Positions 44,519 through 53,503 of a DNA stretch of 64,000 bases are shown here, piece after piece (positions within the stretch are counted from its first letter, which is position 1; every line of letters begins with the position of its first letter). The notes below the pieces were generated by a model. The model saw only the letters and a list, made by a program, of their open reading frames with translations, did no database searches and was not told the origin of the DNA. This DNA comes from an uncultured Eubacteriales bacterium (GTDB lineage Bacteria > Bacillota > Clostridia > Oscillospirales > CAG-272). The DNA lies in the NCBI GenBank assembly GCA_934486825.1, contig CAKSQF010000002.1, positions 72,975 through 136,974 on the forward strand, in the 5' to 3' direction. The translations under genes and the position numbers were made by a program.

Positions 44519-46726
44519 ATGAATTCAAATATTGATAAGCTGCTTAAAATACTTGATGAGAATAAAAATATGTCATATGATCTTGTGAAGATAAAAAAGG
44601 CATATGACTTTGCCGAGTCACTCCATAATGGACAGTTCCGCGCGTCGGGAGAACCGTATATTACCCATCCGGTCGCGGTCGCCGAGATTGTTGCTTCGCT
44701 TGAGCTTGATACCGATTCGATATGTGCGGCGCTTCTGCACGATACCGTCGAAGACTGTGATGTGAGCATCGATACAATAAAGAAGGAATTCGGGAACGAT
44801 GTTGCACTTCTTGTTGACGGACTGACTAAGCTTGTGCGCATTCCTTTTGCCGATAAAGAAGAACAGCAGATGGAAAATCTGCGTAAAATGTTCATGGCGA
44901 TGTCAAAGGATGTCCGCGTTATATTTATAAAACTGTGTGACAGACTTCATAATATGCGGACGCTTTCGGCAAAGGAGGACGAAAAGCGACGGATAACCGC
45001 ACTTGAAACCATGCACGTCTATGCGCCGCTTGCACACAGGCTCGGTATACAGAGAATCAAGACCGAACTTGAAAATCTGTCACTGTCATACCTTGACCCG
45101 ATCGGCTATGCCGAGGTCAAGGGCGATATAGAAAAAAGATACGGTCAGAACCGTGATTTTATAAATAATATCAAAGCCGAAATAGAGGAAAAACTTAAAG
45201 AAAACGGATTTTCGTTTACGGTTGACGGACGTATCAAGAGCGTCTATTCGATCTATTTCAAGATGTATAATCAGCATAAATCGCTTGACGAAATATACGA
45301 TTTTTATGCGGTTCGTATTATAACCAAGACCGAGCTTGAATGTTATACGGCTCTCGGTATAATTCATGATACATTCAAATCAATTCCGGGAAGATTCAAG
45401 GATTATATTTCGACTCCGAAACCGAATATGTATCAGTCGCTTCATACAACCGTTATCGGGAAGGAAGGTATTCCTTTTGAGGTTCAGATACGCACCGAAA
45501 AAATGCATCAGATTGCGGAATTCGGTGTGGCTGCCCACTGGAAGTATAAATCGGGCGACCATGTGGATGGGGAGATCGACAGAAGACTCCAGTGGATAGC
45601 AAGACTTATCGAGGCAGAGGACAATACAAGGGATCATGACGAATTTCTGCGTGCGCTGAAGGTTGATATCTTTCAGGATGAAATATTTGTTTTTACCCCG
45701 AAGGGAGATGTTATAAATCTGCCAACCGGAGCAACGCTTATTGATTTTGCATATGCAATACACTCGCAGGTCGGCAACCGTATGGTAGGCGCAAAGGTCA
45801 ATGGGATGATAACTCCGATAGACCGTACACTCCAGAACGGGGAGATTGCCGAAATACTCACTTCGTCCGCGTCAAAGGGACCGTCGCGCGACTGGCTCAA
45901 TATCGTCAAAACCAGTGAGGCACGCAATAAAATACGCCAGTGGTTCAAAAAAGAAAAACGGTCGGATAATATTGCGGTCGGTAAGGCGGAGATCGATAAG
46001 GAATTTTCCAAGTTCGGCAGAGCTTATACCACTGCACAGATGGAAGAGATCGTAAACAATGTTGCCGTGCGCATGGGGTTCCATGAAGCGGACGATCTGT
46101 ACAGTACAATCGGATACGGCGGTCTTCCGGTTTCCAAGGTTGCAATCAGACTTCACGATGAATTTGACCGTGTCATAAAACCCGAAGAGGTTGCCGTGCC
46201 CGTGGTTGCCGAGCAGATCGTTACAAAGCCGCGGCTTAAGAAAAACTCCGGCGGAGTGATCGTTGACGGTGTTGAAGGCTGTGAGGTTAAATTCGCAAAA
46301 TGCTGTAATCCGCTTCCCGGCGATGATATTGTCGGATTTATCACCAAGGGATTCGGAATATCAATCCACAAACGCGATTGTCCGAATGTGAAATCCGGAA
46401 TTTCGAGGGAAGAAAACAGGGACAGATTTGTTTCGGCAAGTTGGGGAGATGTGGCGGTCAAGCCGGGAGCCGCGCAGACAGGCGGAACGTATGAGGCTTA
46501 TATTCAGATATTTGCGGAAAATGATATGATGCTGCTTGCAAATATAACATCGACGCTTGCCGATATGCGTGTTGCCCTGCATCAGATAAATACAAGGACA
46601 AAGGACGGAACGCTTATCGTTAACCTTGTTGTAGGATGCAGAGATATTTCACATTTCAAGGCGATCATGTCAAGGCTCGCCATAATACCGAAGGTAAATG
46701 AAGTAAAAAGAGGATATTCATCATGA
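44519..46726 (+). CDS. rel: Bifunctional (p)ppGpp synthetase/hydrolase
   Basis: The 735-residue Rel protein makes and degrades the stringent alarmone. Domains: HD hydrolase with LLHDTVED, synthetase (DFYAVRIITKT ... GRFKDYISTPKPNMYQSLHTTV), TGS (VFTPKGDVINLPTGATLIDFAY), helical/zinc-finger region with GCEVKFAKCCNPLPGD, and C-terminal ACT. The intact HD motif points to a bifunctional enzyme. AAGGGAGGG lies before ATG 44519. dtd overlaps its stop by four bases, as in many Firmicutes. Confidence 0.95.
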   Translation: MNSNIDKLLKILDENKNMSYDLVKIKKAYDFAESLHNGQFRASGEPYITHPVAVAEIVASLELDTDSICAALLHDTVEDCDVSIDTIKKEFGNDVALLVDGLTKLVRIPFADKEEQQMENLRKMFMAMSKDVRVIFIKLCDRLHNMRTLSAKEDEKRRITALETMHVYAPLAHRLGIQRIKTELENLSLSYLDPIGYAEVKGDIEKRYGQNRDFINNIKAEIEEKLKENGFSFTVDGRIKSVYSIYFKMYNQHKSLDEIYDFYAVRIITKTELECYTALGIIHDTFKSIPGRFKDYISTPKPNMYQSLHTTVIGKEGIPFEVQIRTEKMHQIAEFGVAAHWKYKSGDHVDGEIDRRLQWIARLIEAEDNTRDHDEFLRALKVDIFQDEIFVFTPKGDVINLPTGATLIDFAYAIHSQVGNRMVGAKVNGMITPIDRTLQNGEIAEILTSSASKGPSRDWLNIVKTSEARNKIRQWFKKEKRSDNIAVGKAEIDKEFSKFGRAYTTAQMEEIVNNVAVRMGFHEADDLYSTIGYGGLPVSKVAIRLHDEFDRVIKPEEVAVPVVAEQIVTKPRLKKNSGGVIVDGVEGCEVKFAKCCNPLPGDDIVGFITKGFGISIHKRDCPNVKSGISREENRDRFVSASWGDVAVKPGAAQTGGTYEAYIQIFAENDMMLLANITSTLADMRVALHQINTRTKDGTLIVNLVVGCRDISHFKAIMSRLAIIPKVNEVKRGYSS

Positions 46727-47196
46727 TTGCCGTTGTACAGAGGGTAAGCTCGGCGCGTGTCAGTGTCGATGGAAAAGTAACCGGGGAATGTGGCAGAGGA
46801 TTTGCGATACTTCTCGGCGTTGCGGACGGGGATACCGGGTACGACGCCGACCTGCTTGCGGCAAAAATAGCAAAATTAAGGGTATTTTGTGACGAAAACG
46901 GGAAGATGAACCGCTCTGTGACAGATGTGGACGGCTCGGCAGTGATCGTTTCTCAGTTTACCCTGCTTGCAAATTATAAGCACGGAAATCGCCCCGACTT
47001 TCTGAATGCCGCCTCGCCGGAAATCGCAAAGCCGCTCTATGAATATTTTTCGGAAAGGCTTTCGGAGCTGATAGGGAAACCTGTCGGGATGGGCGTTTTC
47101 GGCGCCGATATGCTCTATGAGATATCAAATGACGGTCCGGTTACAATAGTAATGGACAGCAGCCTGCTGAAGAAGAATAAGAAACAGGAAACATAA
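46723..47196 (+). CDS. dtd: D-aminoacyl-tRNA deacylase
   Basis: This 157-residue enzyme removes D-amino acids from tRNA. SQFTLLANYKHGNRPDF and the C-terminal SNDGPVTIVMDS are the two active-site motifs that meet across the dimer. An ATGA overlap couples it to rel. It is slightly longer than usual because of a Lys-rich tail (KKNKKQET). Confidence 0.93.
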   Translation: MIAVVQRVSSARVSVDGKVTGECGRGFAILLGVADGDTGYDADLLAAKIAKLRVFCDENGKMNRSVTDVDGSAVIVSQFTLLANYKHGNRPDFLNAASPEIAKPLYEYFSERLSELIGKPVGMGVFGADMLYEISNDGPVTIVMDSSLLKKNKKQET

Positions 47197-47198
47197 TT

Positions 47199-48698
47199 AT
47201 GAAACTGATTTGTACCGACAATATAAGTAAATACTATCTGCAATCGCTCTGCCTTCTGTATTTCCCGGGATCCAAATTTTCCGAAAACGAATGTGTGACA
47301 GACGAAACTCCGGTCGTGACCGTGTCGCTGACCGAGTCCGAAGGCTTTGCAACCGCATATGCGGAAATAAAAATAGGTGAACAGTCGGCAAGCGCACAGG
47401 CGACCGAAAAATATAAGGTATCGTCAACCGCAATAAAGGTTCAGAAGATCGCCGTCGGAAAAGCAGTGTTCGCCGCAGGCGAACAGTTTTTCGGTTACAC
47501 ACCCGCATGGGGGATACTTACGGGTATACGCCCGTCAAAAATATCAAGGCAGATATACGCACAGCAAAATGATGCCGCCAAAACGCGCAAGGTTTTAAGG
47601 GATGAGTATTTTCTCTATCCAAAAAAGGCGGCACTTCTGACCAATATAACGATAAACGAGCAAAAAATAATTGACAGGCTTGAAAAAGATTCCTGCTCGC
47701 TCTATATTTCGATCCCGTTTTGCCCCACAAGATGTGCATATTGCTCTTTTGTATCCTTTGCAACAAAGCGCCTGCTTTCAATGATCCCCGATTATATTGA
47801 CCGCCTGCTCCGCGATCTTGATGTGGTTTTCGCTCAGATAAAAAAACACGGTCTGAAGCTTAAAACCATATATATAGGCGGAGGGACGCCAACGACTCTG
47901 AGTGCGGATATGCTTTCTTTGATCTTCGAAAAAATCGAGGAGTATATCGATCCGTTCACGCTTGATGAGTTTTCACTTGAAGCCGGAAGACCGGATACGA
48001 TAACGTCCGAAAAGCTGGCTGTTGCGGCGGCAAACGGAGTTACAAGGATCAGCATAAACCCGCAGACGCTCAATGAGGCTGTGCTGAATCAGATAGGACG
48101 TTTTCATACGGTCGATCAGTTTTATAAAAGCTATGATATGGCAAGAAATTCGGGCATAAAATATATAAATACCGATCTTATTGTCGGACTTCCGGGAGAC
48201 AGCCACCGCTCGTTCGTGCGTACTATGGATAATATAGTTAAGCTTGCACCCGATAATATAACGATACACACCTTTTGTGTAAAAAAAGCGGCAGATCTTG
48301 CCCATTCGGCAGGTATTTATTCGAGTGCCGGCGGAGATGTGCAGAAGTCGGTGGATTATTCACAGCTTCGTGCAAAGTCAAACGGATATATTCCGTACTA
48401 TCTGTACAGACAGAAAAATTCGGTTTCGAATCTTGAAAATGTCGGTTTTGCGAAGCCGGGCGCAGAGGGTCTGTACAATATTTACATAATGGAGGAGGTT
48501 CATCATATCTTTGCGGTCGGGGCAGGCGCGGTTACCAAGCTTGTCGCGGGTGATAAAAACCGTATGCTGCGGATATTCATGGATAAATATCCGTATGAAT
48601 ATCTCTCCAAGGAAGGGGAAGAAAAATTCAGAGCGGAATATAATGAGAAGGTTGACAGATTTTTTGAAGAAAATAACACTGATGTAATGGATTTATAG
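47199..48698 (+). CDS. hemZ: HemZ-like coproporphyrinogen dehydrogenase family radical SAM protein
   Basis: The 499-residue protein has a roughly 160-residue N-terminal domain followed by a HemN-type radical SAM barrel with YISIPFCPTRCAYCSF (C-x3-C-x2-C), GGGTPTTLS, GRPDTIT and GLPGDS. This two-part layout is that of HemZ of Firmicutes. Whether it acts on coproporphyrinogen is not shown for most members, and no other haem gene is in the window. Starts two bases after dtd. Confidence 0.85.
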   Translation: MKLICTDNISKYYLQSLCLLYFPGSKFSENECVTDETPVVTVSLTESEGFATAYAEIKIGEQSASAQATEKYKVSSTAIKVQKIAVGKAVFAAGEQFFGYTPAWGILTGIRPSKISRQIYAQQNDAAKTRKVLRDEYFLYPKKAALLTNITINEQKIIDRLEKDSCSLYISIPFCPTRCAYCSFVSFATKRLLSMIPDYIDRLLRDLDVVFAQIKKHGLKLKTIYIGGGTPTTLSADMLSLIFEKIEEYIDPFTLDEFSLEAGRPDTITSEKLAVAAANGVTRISINPQTLNEAVLNQIGRFHTVDQFYKSYDMARNSGIKYINTDLIVGLPGDSHRSFVRTMDNIVKLAPDNITIHTFCVKKAADLAHSAGIYSSAGGDVQKSVDYSQLRAKSNGYIPYYLYRQKNSVSNLENVGFAKPGAEGLYNIYIMEEVHHIFAVGAGAVTKLVAGDKNRMLRIFMDKYPYEYLSKEGEEKFRAEYNEKVDRFFEENNTDVMDL

Positions 48699-48708
48699 GA
48701 GTGCTGTA

Positions 48709-49623
48709 ATGAAATACCTGCATGTAAAATACAGATTTGACAGTGAAGATGAAAAACGCGGAATGATTGAGGCGTGCGAACATAATTTCGCAAAGCAGAT
48801 AGATGTTTTGTCATCTGCGGTGTCAGATTCAGACAGCCTGAGAGCGATCACTCTTTGCGGTCCGACATGCTCCGGTAAAACAACAATATGTAACAGACTT
48901 ACAGAAACGCTGTCCGAAGCCGGCAGAAATGTCAGGCTCGTTTCGATAGATGATTTCTTCAAGGACAGAGCAGAGCTGAACAGGGAAGCGATCGACCTGA
49001 ATGTCGAAATCGATTACGACAGTCCGCAGTCGCTTGACCTCTCTTGTCTGCAAAAGTGCGTTGAAGATATAGGTAACCTGAAAAGTGTTGCAATACCCGT
49101 CTATGATTTCAGAACCGGCACAAGACAGGGCTATCGTGAAATGGATATCGGTGAAGGCGATATAATTCTTTTTGAGGGCATACAGGCGCTTTACCCCGAG
49201 TTCAGATCGCTTTTGAACGGAATGAATACTCTTTCGGTTTTTGCATCGGTTGAAAACGGATATAACGCAGGCGGAGAAAAATTTACACCGCGTGAAATAC
49301 GTCTGGTCAGACGTATAGTGCGCGATTATCGCTTCAGGAACGCACCTCCGGCGTTTACTTTTTATCTTTGGAAAAGCGTTTCCGAAAATGAGGAAAAAAA
49401 CATCTTTCCGTATGTCGACAGCGCTGATGTGAGGATAAATACCGAACTGTCGTATGAGCTTTCGGCAATCAAAAATGATATAACGGCGATTCTCTCGCTT
49501 GTACCGAACGACAGCGAATATCACCATGCCGCCGAAGCACTTGCGGGAAAATTCAAAAACATAGAGTCGGTTCCGATCGAATATATACCGAAGAATTCCT
49601 TTTTCAGAGAGTTTATCGGATGA
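48709..49623 (+). CDS. Uridine kinase-like nucleoside kinase, short form
   Basis: The 304-residue P-loop kinase of the uridine kinase/phosphoribulokinase family has Walker A CGPTCSGKTT, SIDDFFKDR, DYDSPQSLD and ILFEGIQALYP. Related clostridial proteins are often about 550 residues, with TGS and tRNA-synthetase-like domains before the kinase; here only about 40 unrelated residues precede it. GGAGTG lies before the ATG. It is the last gene of the cdaA-rel run; 72 bp follow to the next gene. Confidence 0.8.
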   Translation: MKYLHVKYRFDSEDEKRGMIEACEHNFAKQIDVLSSAVSDSDSLRAITLCGPTCSGKTTICNRLTETLSEAGRNVRLVSIDDFFKDRAELNREAIDLNVEIDYDSPQSLDLSCLQKCVEDIGNLKSVAIPVYDFRTGTRQGYREMDIGEGDIILFEGIQALYPEFRSLLNGMNTLSVFASVENGYNAGGEKFTPREIRLVRRIVRDYRFRNAPPAFTFYLWKSVSENEEKNIFPYVDSADVRINTELSYELSAIKNDITAILSLVPNDSEYHHAAEALAGKFKNIESVPIEYIPKNSFFREFIG

Positions 49624-49633
49624 GCTTTTGCGC

Positions 49634-49662
49634 GGATAAATAAAAAAAGACCTGCATATGAT
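49634..49662 (+). promoter_or_regulatory. Possible sigma-E-type sporulation promoter
   Basis: In the 72-bp gap before the spoVB-like gene, GGATAAA (49634-49640) and CATATGAT (49655-49662) are 14 bp apart, close in spacing to the Bacillus sigma-E consensus (KMATATT-N14/15-CATACAHT). The -35 match is poor. No sigma-A promoter is visible in the gap. Confidence 0.3.
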
Positions 49663-49695
49663 TTGTATATGAACAAATAAGGCAGGTGTCGGATC

Positions 49696-51285
49696 GTGAA
49701 GGAACAAAAGAAAAAGTCGATCGTGACCGGGGTCATGCTTCTGTCCGTGTCCGGGATAATTGTGAAAATAATGGGTCTTCTTTATAAGATTCCGCTCGCA
49801 AATCTGCTCGGTAATGAGGGGATGGGTTATTTCACCGGCGCGTATACAATATATCTGCTTTTCTACACGATCGCAACCGCAGGATTGCCGATCGCACTTT
49901 CAATACTCATCGCAAGAGCACGCGTAACCGGCGGTGCAACGCTTGTTGCGCGTATAGACAAAATCACATCAGCCATTTTTGCAGTCGTCGGACTGACTTC
50001 GTTTGCGGTCCTCGGATTCGGCTCGGCTTTTTTTGCAAATGCCGTCGGTAATCCCAAATCTGTATATGCGGTTGCGGCAATATCTCCGTCGATTCTCTTT
50101 GTCTGCATAATGGGTGCGGTCCGCGGCTATTTTCAGGGACATAAGATTATGCTGCCCACGGCAGTATCACAGATAACGGAGGCGGCAGGAAAGTTGTTGA
50201 TCGGAGTTTTTTTGGCAAATTATGCTCTGAAGCGCGGTTATCCGTCGGAAAAAGTAGCCGCATTTGCCATCCTCGGCATCACGATCGGCTCAGCTTTCTC
50301 GATGGTGCTTCTCCTCCTCATGAAATTTCGCTATTGCAGGCGGGAAAATAAAACAGCTCTGCTGTTGAGAAAAGAAAACGGCGAATTTGCACTGCCGTCG
50401 GTGAGAACTCTGATAGGAGAAATAATCCGTATCGCAATACCGGTGACGCTCAGCTCCGCTGTCGTAAGCCTGTCGGGGGTCATTGATCTCGCGACGGTAA
50501 TGCACAGACTCAGCGATATCGGCTATACCACCGAGATCGCGAACGCACTTTACGGTAATTACAGTGCACTTGCGGTCGCGCTTGTAAATATGCCGATCGT
50601 GCTCATTGTTCCGATTTCGACGGGACTTATACCCTATGTGAGCGAAGCAAGGGCAAACAACGATCGCGCACGGATAATAAAAACAATGGATAATGCGTTG
50701 AACACCACAACGCTAATTGCAATGCCCGCCGCATTCGGTCTGGCAGTCCTCTCAAAGCCGGTGCTACTGGCGCTGTTTGAGGACAGTGCCGCGCTGTCGG
50801 CGGCGCCGCTTCTGTCACTGCTCGCTCCTTCACTTGTTTTTATCGCGCTTGCCAATGTGACCGGCTCCCTTTTGCAGGCGGTTGACGGCGTTGGTGTGCC
50901 GGTGCTTTCCATGACGGTCGGCAGTGCGGTGAAAATTGCAGTGTCATATTTTGCGATAGGTAAATGGGGAATATCCGGGACCCCGATGGGGACATTTGCC
51001 TGCTACGCATCGATCTGCATAATAAATTTTGCGTTTCTGGCTTCAAAAACCAATCATGCTCCCGGCTTTTTCAGAGTTTTTGTCAAACCGTTTGCCGCAT
51101 CCGTAATGTGCGCATTGTCGGCGGCATACGTATACAGACTTGCGGTCTGCCGCATCGGTAATATGATGTCGGTGTTTCTGTCGATATTTGCGGCGGGATG
51201 TGTGTATGCCGCGCTTATCGTATTGTTCGGATGCCTGCGTGATATGGATTTTGATTTTTTGTGGAAAAGAAAAAAACAGGCATAA
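49696..51285 (+). CDS. SpoVB/YabM-like MOP-superfamily flippase
   Basis: The 529-residue membrane protein has about 14 helices and a lipid II/oligosaccharide flippase-type N-terminus (GVMLLSVSGIIVKIMGLLYKIPLANLLGNEGMGYF). In Bacillus the gene in this position (yabM) and its paralogue spoVB belong to the same family, used for spore cortex or wall precursors. GTG 49696 has GGCAGGTG upstream. The order with mazG, S4, yabP, yabQ and divIC strongly supports the YabM-like identity. Confidence 0.85.
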   Translation: MKEQKKKSIVTGVMLLSVSGIIVKIMGLLYKIPLANLLGNEGMGYFTGAYTIYLLFYTIATAGLPIALSILIARARVTGGATLVARIDKITSAIFAVVGLTSFAVLGFGSAFFANAVGNPKSVYAVAAISPSILFVCIMGAVRGYFQGHKIMLPTAVSQITEAAGKLLIGVFLANYALKRGYPSEKVAAFAILGITIGSAFSMVLLLLMKFRYCRRENKTALLLRKENGEFALPSVRTLIGEIIRIAIPVTLSSAVVSLSGVIDLATVMHRLSDIGYTTEIANALYGNYSALAVALVNMPIVLIVPISTGLIPYVSEARANNDRARIIKTMDNALNTTTLIAMPAAFGLAVLSKPVLLALFEDSAALSAAPLLSLLAPSLVFIALANVTGSLLQAVDGVGVPVLSMTVGSAVKIAVSYFAIGKWGISGTPMGTFACYASICIINFAFLASKTNHAPGFFRVFVKPFAASVMCALSAAYVYRLAVCRIGNMMSVFLSIFAAGCVYAALIVLFGCLRDMDFDFLWKRKKQA

Positions 51286-51311
51286 ATATAATTTGATGTT
51301 GGATGTGTATT

Positions 51312-52007
51312 ATGGAAGAAAAAATATTCGCCGAAAAGGATGTATATAACACTGATGACCTGATGTCGATAATGAAGACACTGCGTTCGGAAAACGGTTG
51401 CAGCTGGGACAGGGCGCAGACTCATGAGTCGCTTCGCAAAAATCTCATTGAGGAAACCTATGAAGTGTGTGAGGCAATTGATCGTAATGATCCGACGCTC
51501 ATGCGCGAAGAACTCGGCGATCTGCTTCTTCAGGTAATATTTCATTCCGAGATTGCAGATGAGGAAGGTCTGTTTTCGTTTGCCGATGTTGCAAACGATA
51601 TATGTAAAAAAATGATTGCAAGACATCCGCACGTTTTCGGGAATGTTGTCTTTGCAAACGCAGACGAACAGTCCGACAGCTGGGACAGGATAAAAATGCA
51701 GTCGAAGCATCAGACTGCGCCAAGCGAGGCGCTTGACAGCGTAGCAAGAACTCTGCCTTCGTTGATGCGTGCACAGAAGCTCGCGCGAAAAATAAAAAAA
51801 TTCGGATTGGACAAAAGATCGGCGTATCTGTCGGAGCTTTTGCCGGGCAATACCGAACCCGTGTCAGACGTCGGCAATGAGATCGGCAACAGGCTTTTCA
51901 GAATTGCCGCAGAATGTGAATTTGCCGACATCGATGCCGAAAAAACGCTGTATGATACTTGTGAAAGTGTTGTTGATGAATCGGCAAAGATATGCAAATC
52001 GTGTTAA
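51312..52007 (+). CDS. mazG: Nucleoside triphosphate pyrophosphohydrolase MazG
   Basis: The 231-residue enzyme cleaves NTPs to NMP and PPi. The N-terminal MazG domain has both metal motifs: EETYEVCEAID and EELGDLLLQVIFHSEIA. The C-terminal repeat is degraded: NEIGNRLFRIAAECEFADI replaces the usual EExGDLLF, so one active domain remains. ATG 51312 is used, with 51303 as an alternative. The position matches yabN of Bacillus. Confidence 0.88.
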   Translation: MEEKIFAEKDVYNTDDLMSIMKTLRSENGCSWDRAQTHESLRKNLIEETYEVCEAIDRNDPTLMREELGDLLLQVIFHSEIADEEGLFSFADVANDICKKMIARHPHVFGNVVFANADEQSDSWDRIKMQSKHQTAPSEALDSVARTLPSLMRAQKLARKIKKFGLDKRSAYLSELLPGNTEPVSDVGNEIGNRLFRIAAECEFADIDAEKTLYDTCESVVDESAKICKSC

Positions 52008-52029
52008 TAAATTGTTTACATATTTTTTG

Positions 52030-52058
52030 TTGCCGACAGCGCCGAAACGTGATATACT
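52030..52058 (+). promoter_or_regulatory. Promoter before the S4/yabP/yabQ/divIC genes
   Basis: TTGCCG (52030-52035) and TATACT (52053-52058) are 17 bp apart in the 79-bp gap after mazG, 28 bp before the S4 gene. Confidence 0.5.
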
Positions 52059-52086
52059 TGAAGTGTAAAATATAACGGAGAAGAAA

Positions 52087-52332
52087 ATGCGACTTGATAA
52101 ATATTTAAAGGTTGCGCGTATAATCAAAAGGCGCACGGTAGCCAACGAAGCCTGCGATGATGCTCATGTCAGCGCAAACGGAAGGGCTGTAAAAGCATCC
52201 TATCAGGTGAAAGAGGGCGATATTCTCGAAATTACCTTCGGTACCCGCACACTTAAGATCAGAGTGGTATCTGTTGCCGAGCATGCGCAAAAATCTGATG
52301 CCGCGGCAATGTATGAGGTTTTGTCTCAATAA
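52087..52332 (+). CDS. rqcP: S4-domain RNA-binding protein (RqcP/YabO-like)
   Basis: The 81-residue protein consists of one S4 domain (MRLDKYLKVARIIKRRTVANEACDDAHVSANG). In Bacillus, YabO/RqcP works with RqcH in adding alanine tails to stalled nascent chains on 50S subunits. Gene order mazG-S4-yabP matches Bacillus yabN-yabO-yabP. RBS ACGGAGAAG lies before the ATG. Confidence 0.88.
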   Translation: MRLDKYLKVARIIKRRTVANEACDDAHVSANGRAVKASYQVKEGDILEITFGTRTLKIRVVSVAEHAQKSDAAAMYEVLSQ

Positions 52333-52382
52333 CGTACATATAACCGGATGATCGGTCATATGCTGTTTTTGAGGTGAGAATA

Positions 52383-52673
52383 TTGAATCAGAATTACGAT
52401 CAGGATAAAAAACAGTCGGGTCATCATAGTCTGACGCTTGAGGATCGCAGAAAGCTTGACCTGTCGGGTGTTGACGATGTGCTCGGGTTTGATGAAAGCT
52501 CTGTGCTGCTTCGTACATCGGCGGGAATGTTGACGGTCGAGGGTGAGCAATTGCATATACAGCATATGTCGGTTGACAGCGGCGAACTGAGCATTGAGGG
52601 AAAAATCAACGGTCTGATTTATGTCGATAAGACAACACGTAAAAACGGTCTTTTCGGTAAGCGTTCGGGATGA
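52383..52673 (+). CDS. yabP: YabP-like sporulation protein
   Basis: The 96-residue protein has the YabP-family core LTLEDRRKLDLSGVDDVLGFDESSVLLRTSAG and MTVDSGELSIEGKI-like ending. TTG 52383 is chosen, with GAGGTGAG just before it; a GTG lies three codons upstream. In Bacillus yabP is needed for sporulation, and its pairing with yabQ is diagnostic. It overlaps yabQ by four bases. Confidence 0.85.
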   Translation: MNQNYDQDKKQSGHHSLTLEDRRKLDLSGVDDVLGFDESSVLLRTSAGMLTVEGEQLHIQHMSVDSGELSIEGKINGLIYVDKTTRKNGLFGKRSG

Positions 52674-53152
52674 ACTGGTTCGTATCGCAGAGAGAACTGT
52701 TTTTTCTGCTTGTCGTTTCGACTGCCTGCGGCTTTGCAGGAGCCGTTTTTTATGATCTGTTCAGACTGCGGCGAATTTGCTTTGCACTGAAAAGCGGAGT
52801 TGCCGAAAATTTTCTGATTGCGGTTGAGGATGTGATTTTTTTTGCGTCCGCCGGGATAACGCTTACGCTTGTTTTCTTTGTATTGAACAGCGGACAGGTC
52901 AGACTTATGGGCGTTGGCGGATTTTTGTCCGGGTTTCTGCTGTGGAGATTTACGATCAGTAAATATTTTCTGATTGCTGCGGGTTTTGTTCTGAAGCTGC
53001 TTGCTTTACCGATAAAAAAAGCGTTAACGCTGGTAAAAAAATTTGTCGGCAGGATAATGTCCGCATGGAAATATAAGAAGGAAGCCGCACGGACTGCCGG
53101 AATTTGCAGACGCGCACTTGAGGATGCGTCGCACGGATTCGTTAAGAAATAA
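52670..53152 (+). CDS. yabQ: YabQ-like spore cortex membrane protein
   Basis: The 160-residue protein has four or so hydrophobic helices (to about residue 115) and a basic cytoplasmic tail. The N-terminus (VSQRELFFLLVVSTACGFAGAVFYDLFRLRR) fits YabQ, required for spore cortex formation in Bacillus. The gene is coupled to yabP by an ATGA overlap and precedes divIC by 18 bp, as in Bacillus. Confidence 0.82.
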   Translation: MNWFVSQRELFFLLVVSTACGFAGAVFYDLFRLRRICFALKSGVAENFLIAVEDVIFFASAGITLTLVFFVLNSGQVRLMGVGGFLSGFLLWRFTISKYFLIAAGFVLKLLALPIKKALTLVKKFVGRIMSAWKYKKEAARTAGICRRALEDASHGFVKK

Positions 53153-53170
53153 GAAAAGAGGAAAAACTGT

Positions 53171-53446
53171 ATGAAAAAACAAGGAAATCTGCTGATAAAA
53201 GTGGCACTCGGTGTGGGCTTTGCGGTTACTCTTTATTCAATAATAAATCAACAGTTTGAACAGAACAAGCTGAATAAGCAGCTTGAAACCATGACAAAAG
53301 AGGTTGATCGCTATGCCGATTCGGTTGATGAGCTTGCGTATGATCTTTCGATATGCGATAAACCCGAATATTTTGAGAAGGCTGCGCGCAGGCTCGGTTA
53401 TTACAGATACGGAGATACCGTGTTTATAAATGACCGCAAAAAGTAA
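53171..53446 (+). CDS. divIC: DivIC/FtsB-like cell division protein
   Basis: The 91-residue bitopic protein has one N-terminal membrane helix (about 9-26), a short coiled coil (QFEQNKLNKQLETMTKEVDRYADSVDELAYDL) and the C-terminal EKAARRLGYYRYGDTVFIN typical of the septum formation initiator family. It belongs to the divisome (FtsL/DivIB/DivIC complex). It is the last gene of the plus-strand run. Confidence 0.87.
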   Translation: MKKQGNLLIKVALGVGFAVTLYSIINQQFEQNKLNKQLETMTKEVDRYADSVDELAYDLSICDKPEYFEKAARRLGYYRYGDTVFINDRKK

Positions 53447-53456
53447 TTACATAAGT

Positions 53457-53497
53457 AAAAGAGGACTCATTGCGATTCGTAATGAGTCCTCTTTTTT
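53457..53497. terminator. Bidirectional terminator after divIC
   Basis: A 15-bp perfect stem (53457-53471 / 53481-53495) with a nine-base loop, A-run on one side and T-run on the other, serves both divIC and the converging SGNH-lipoprotein gene. Confidence 0.88.
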
Positions 53498-53503
53498 GTC
53501 ATT

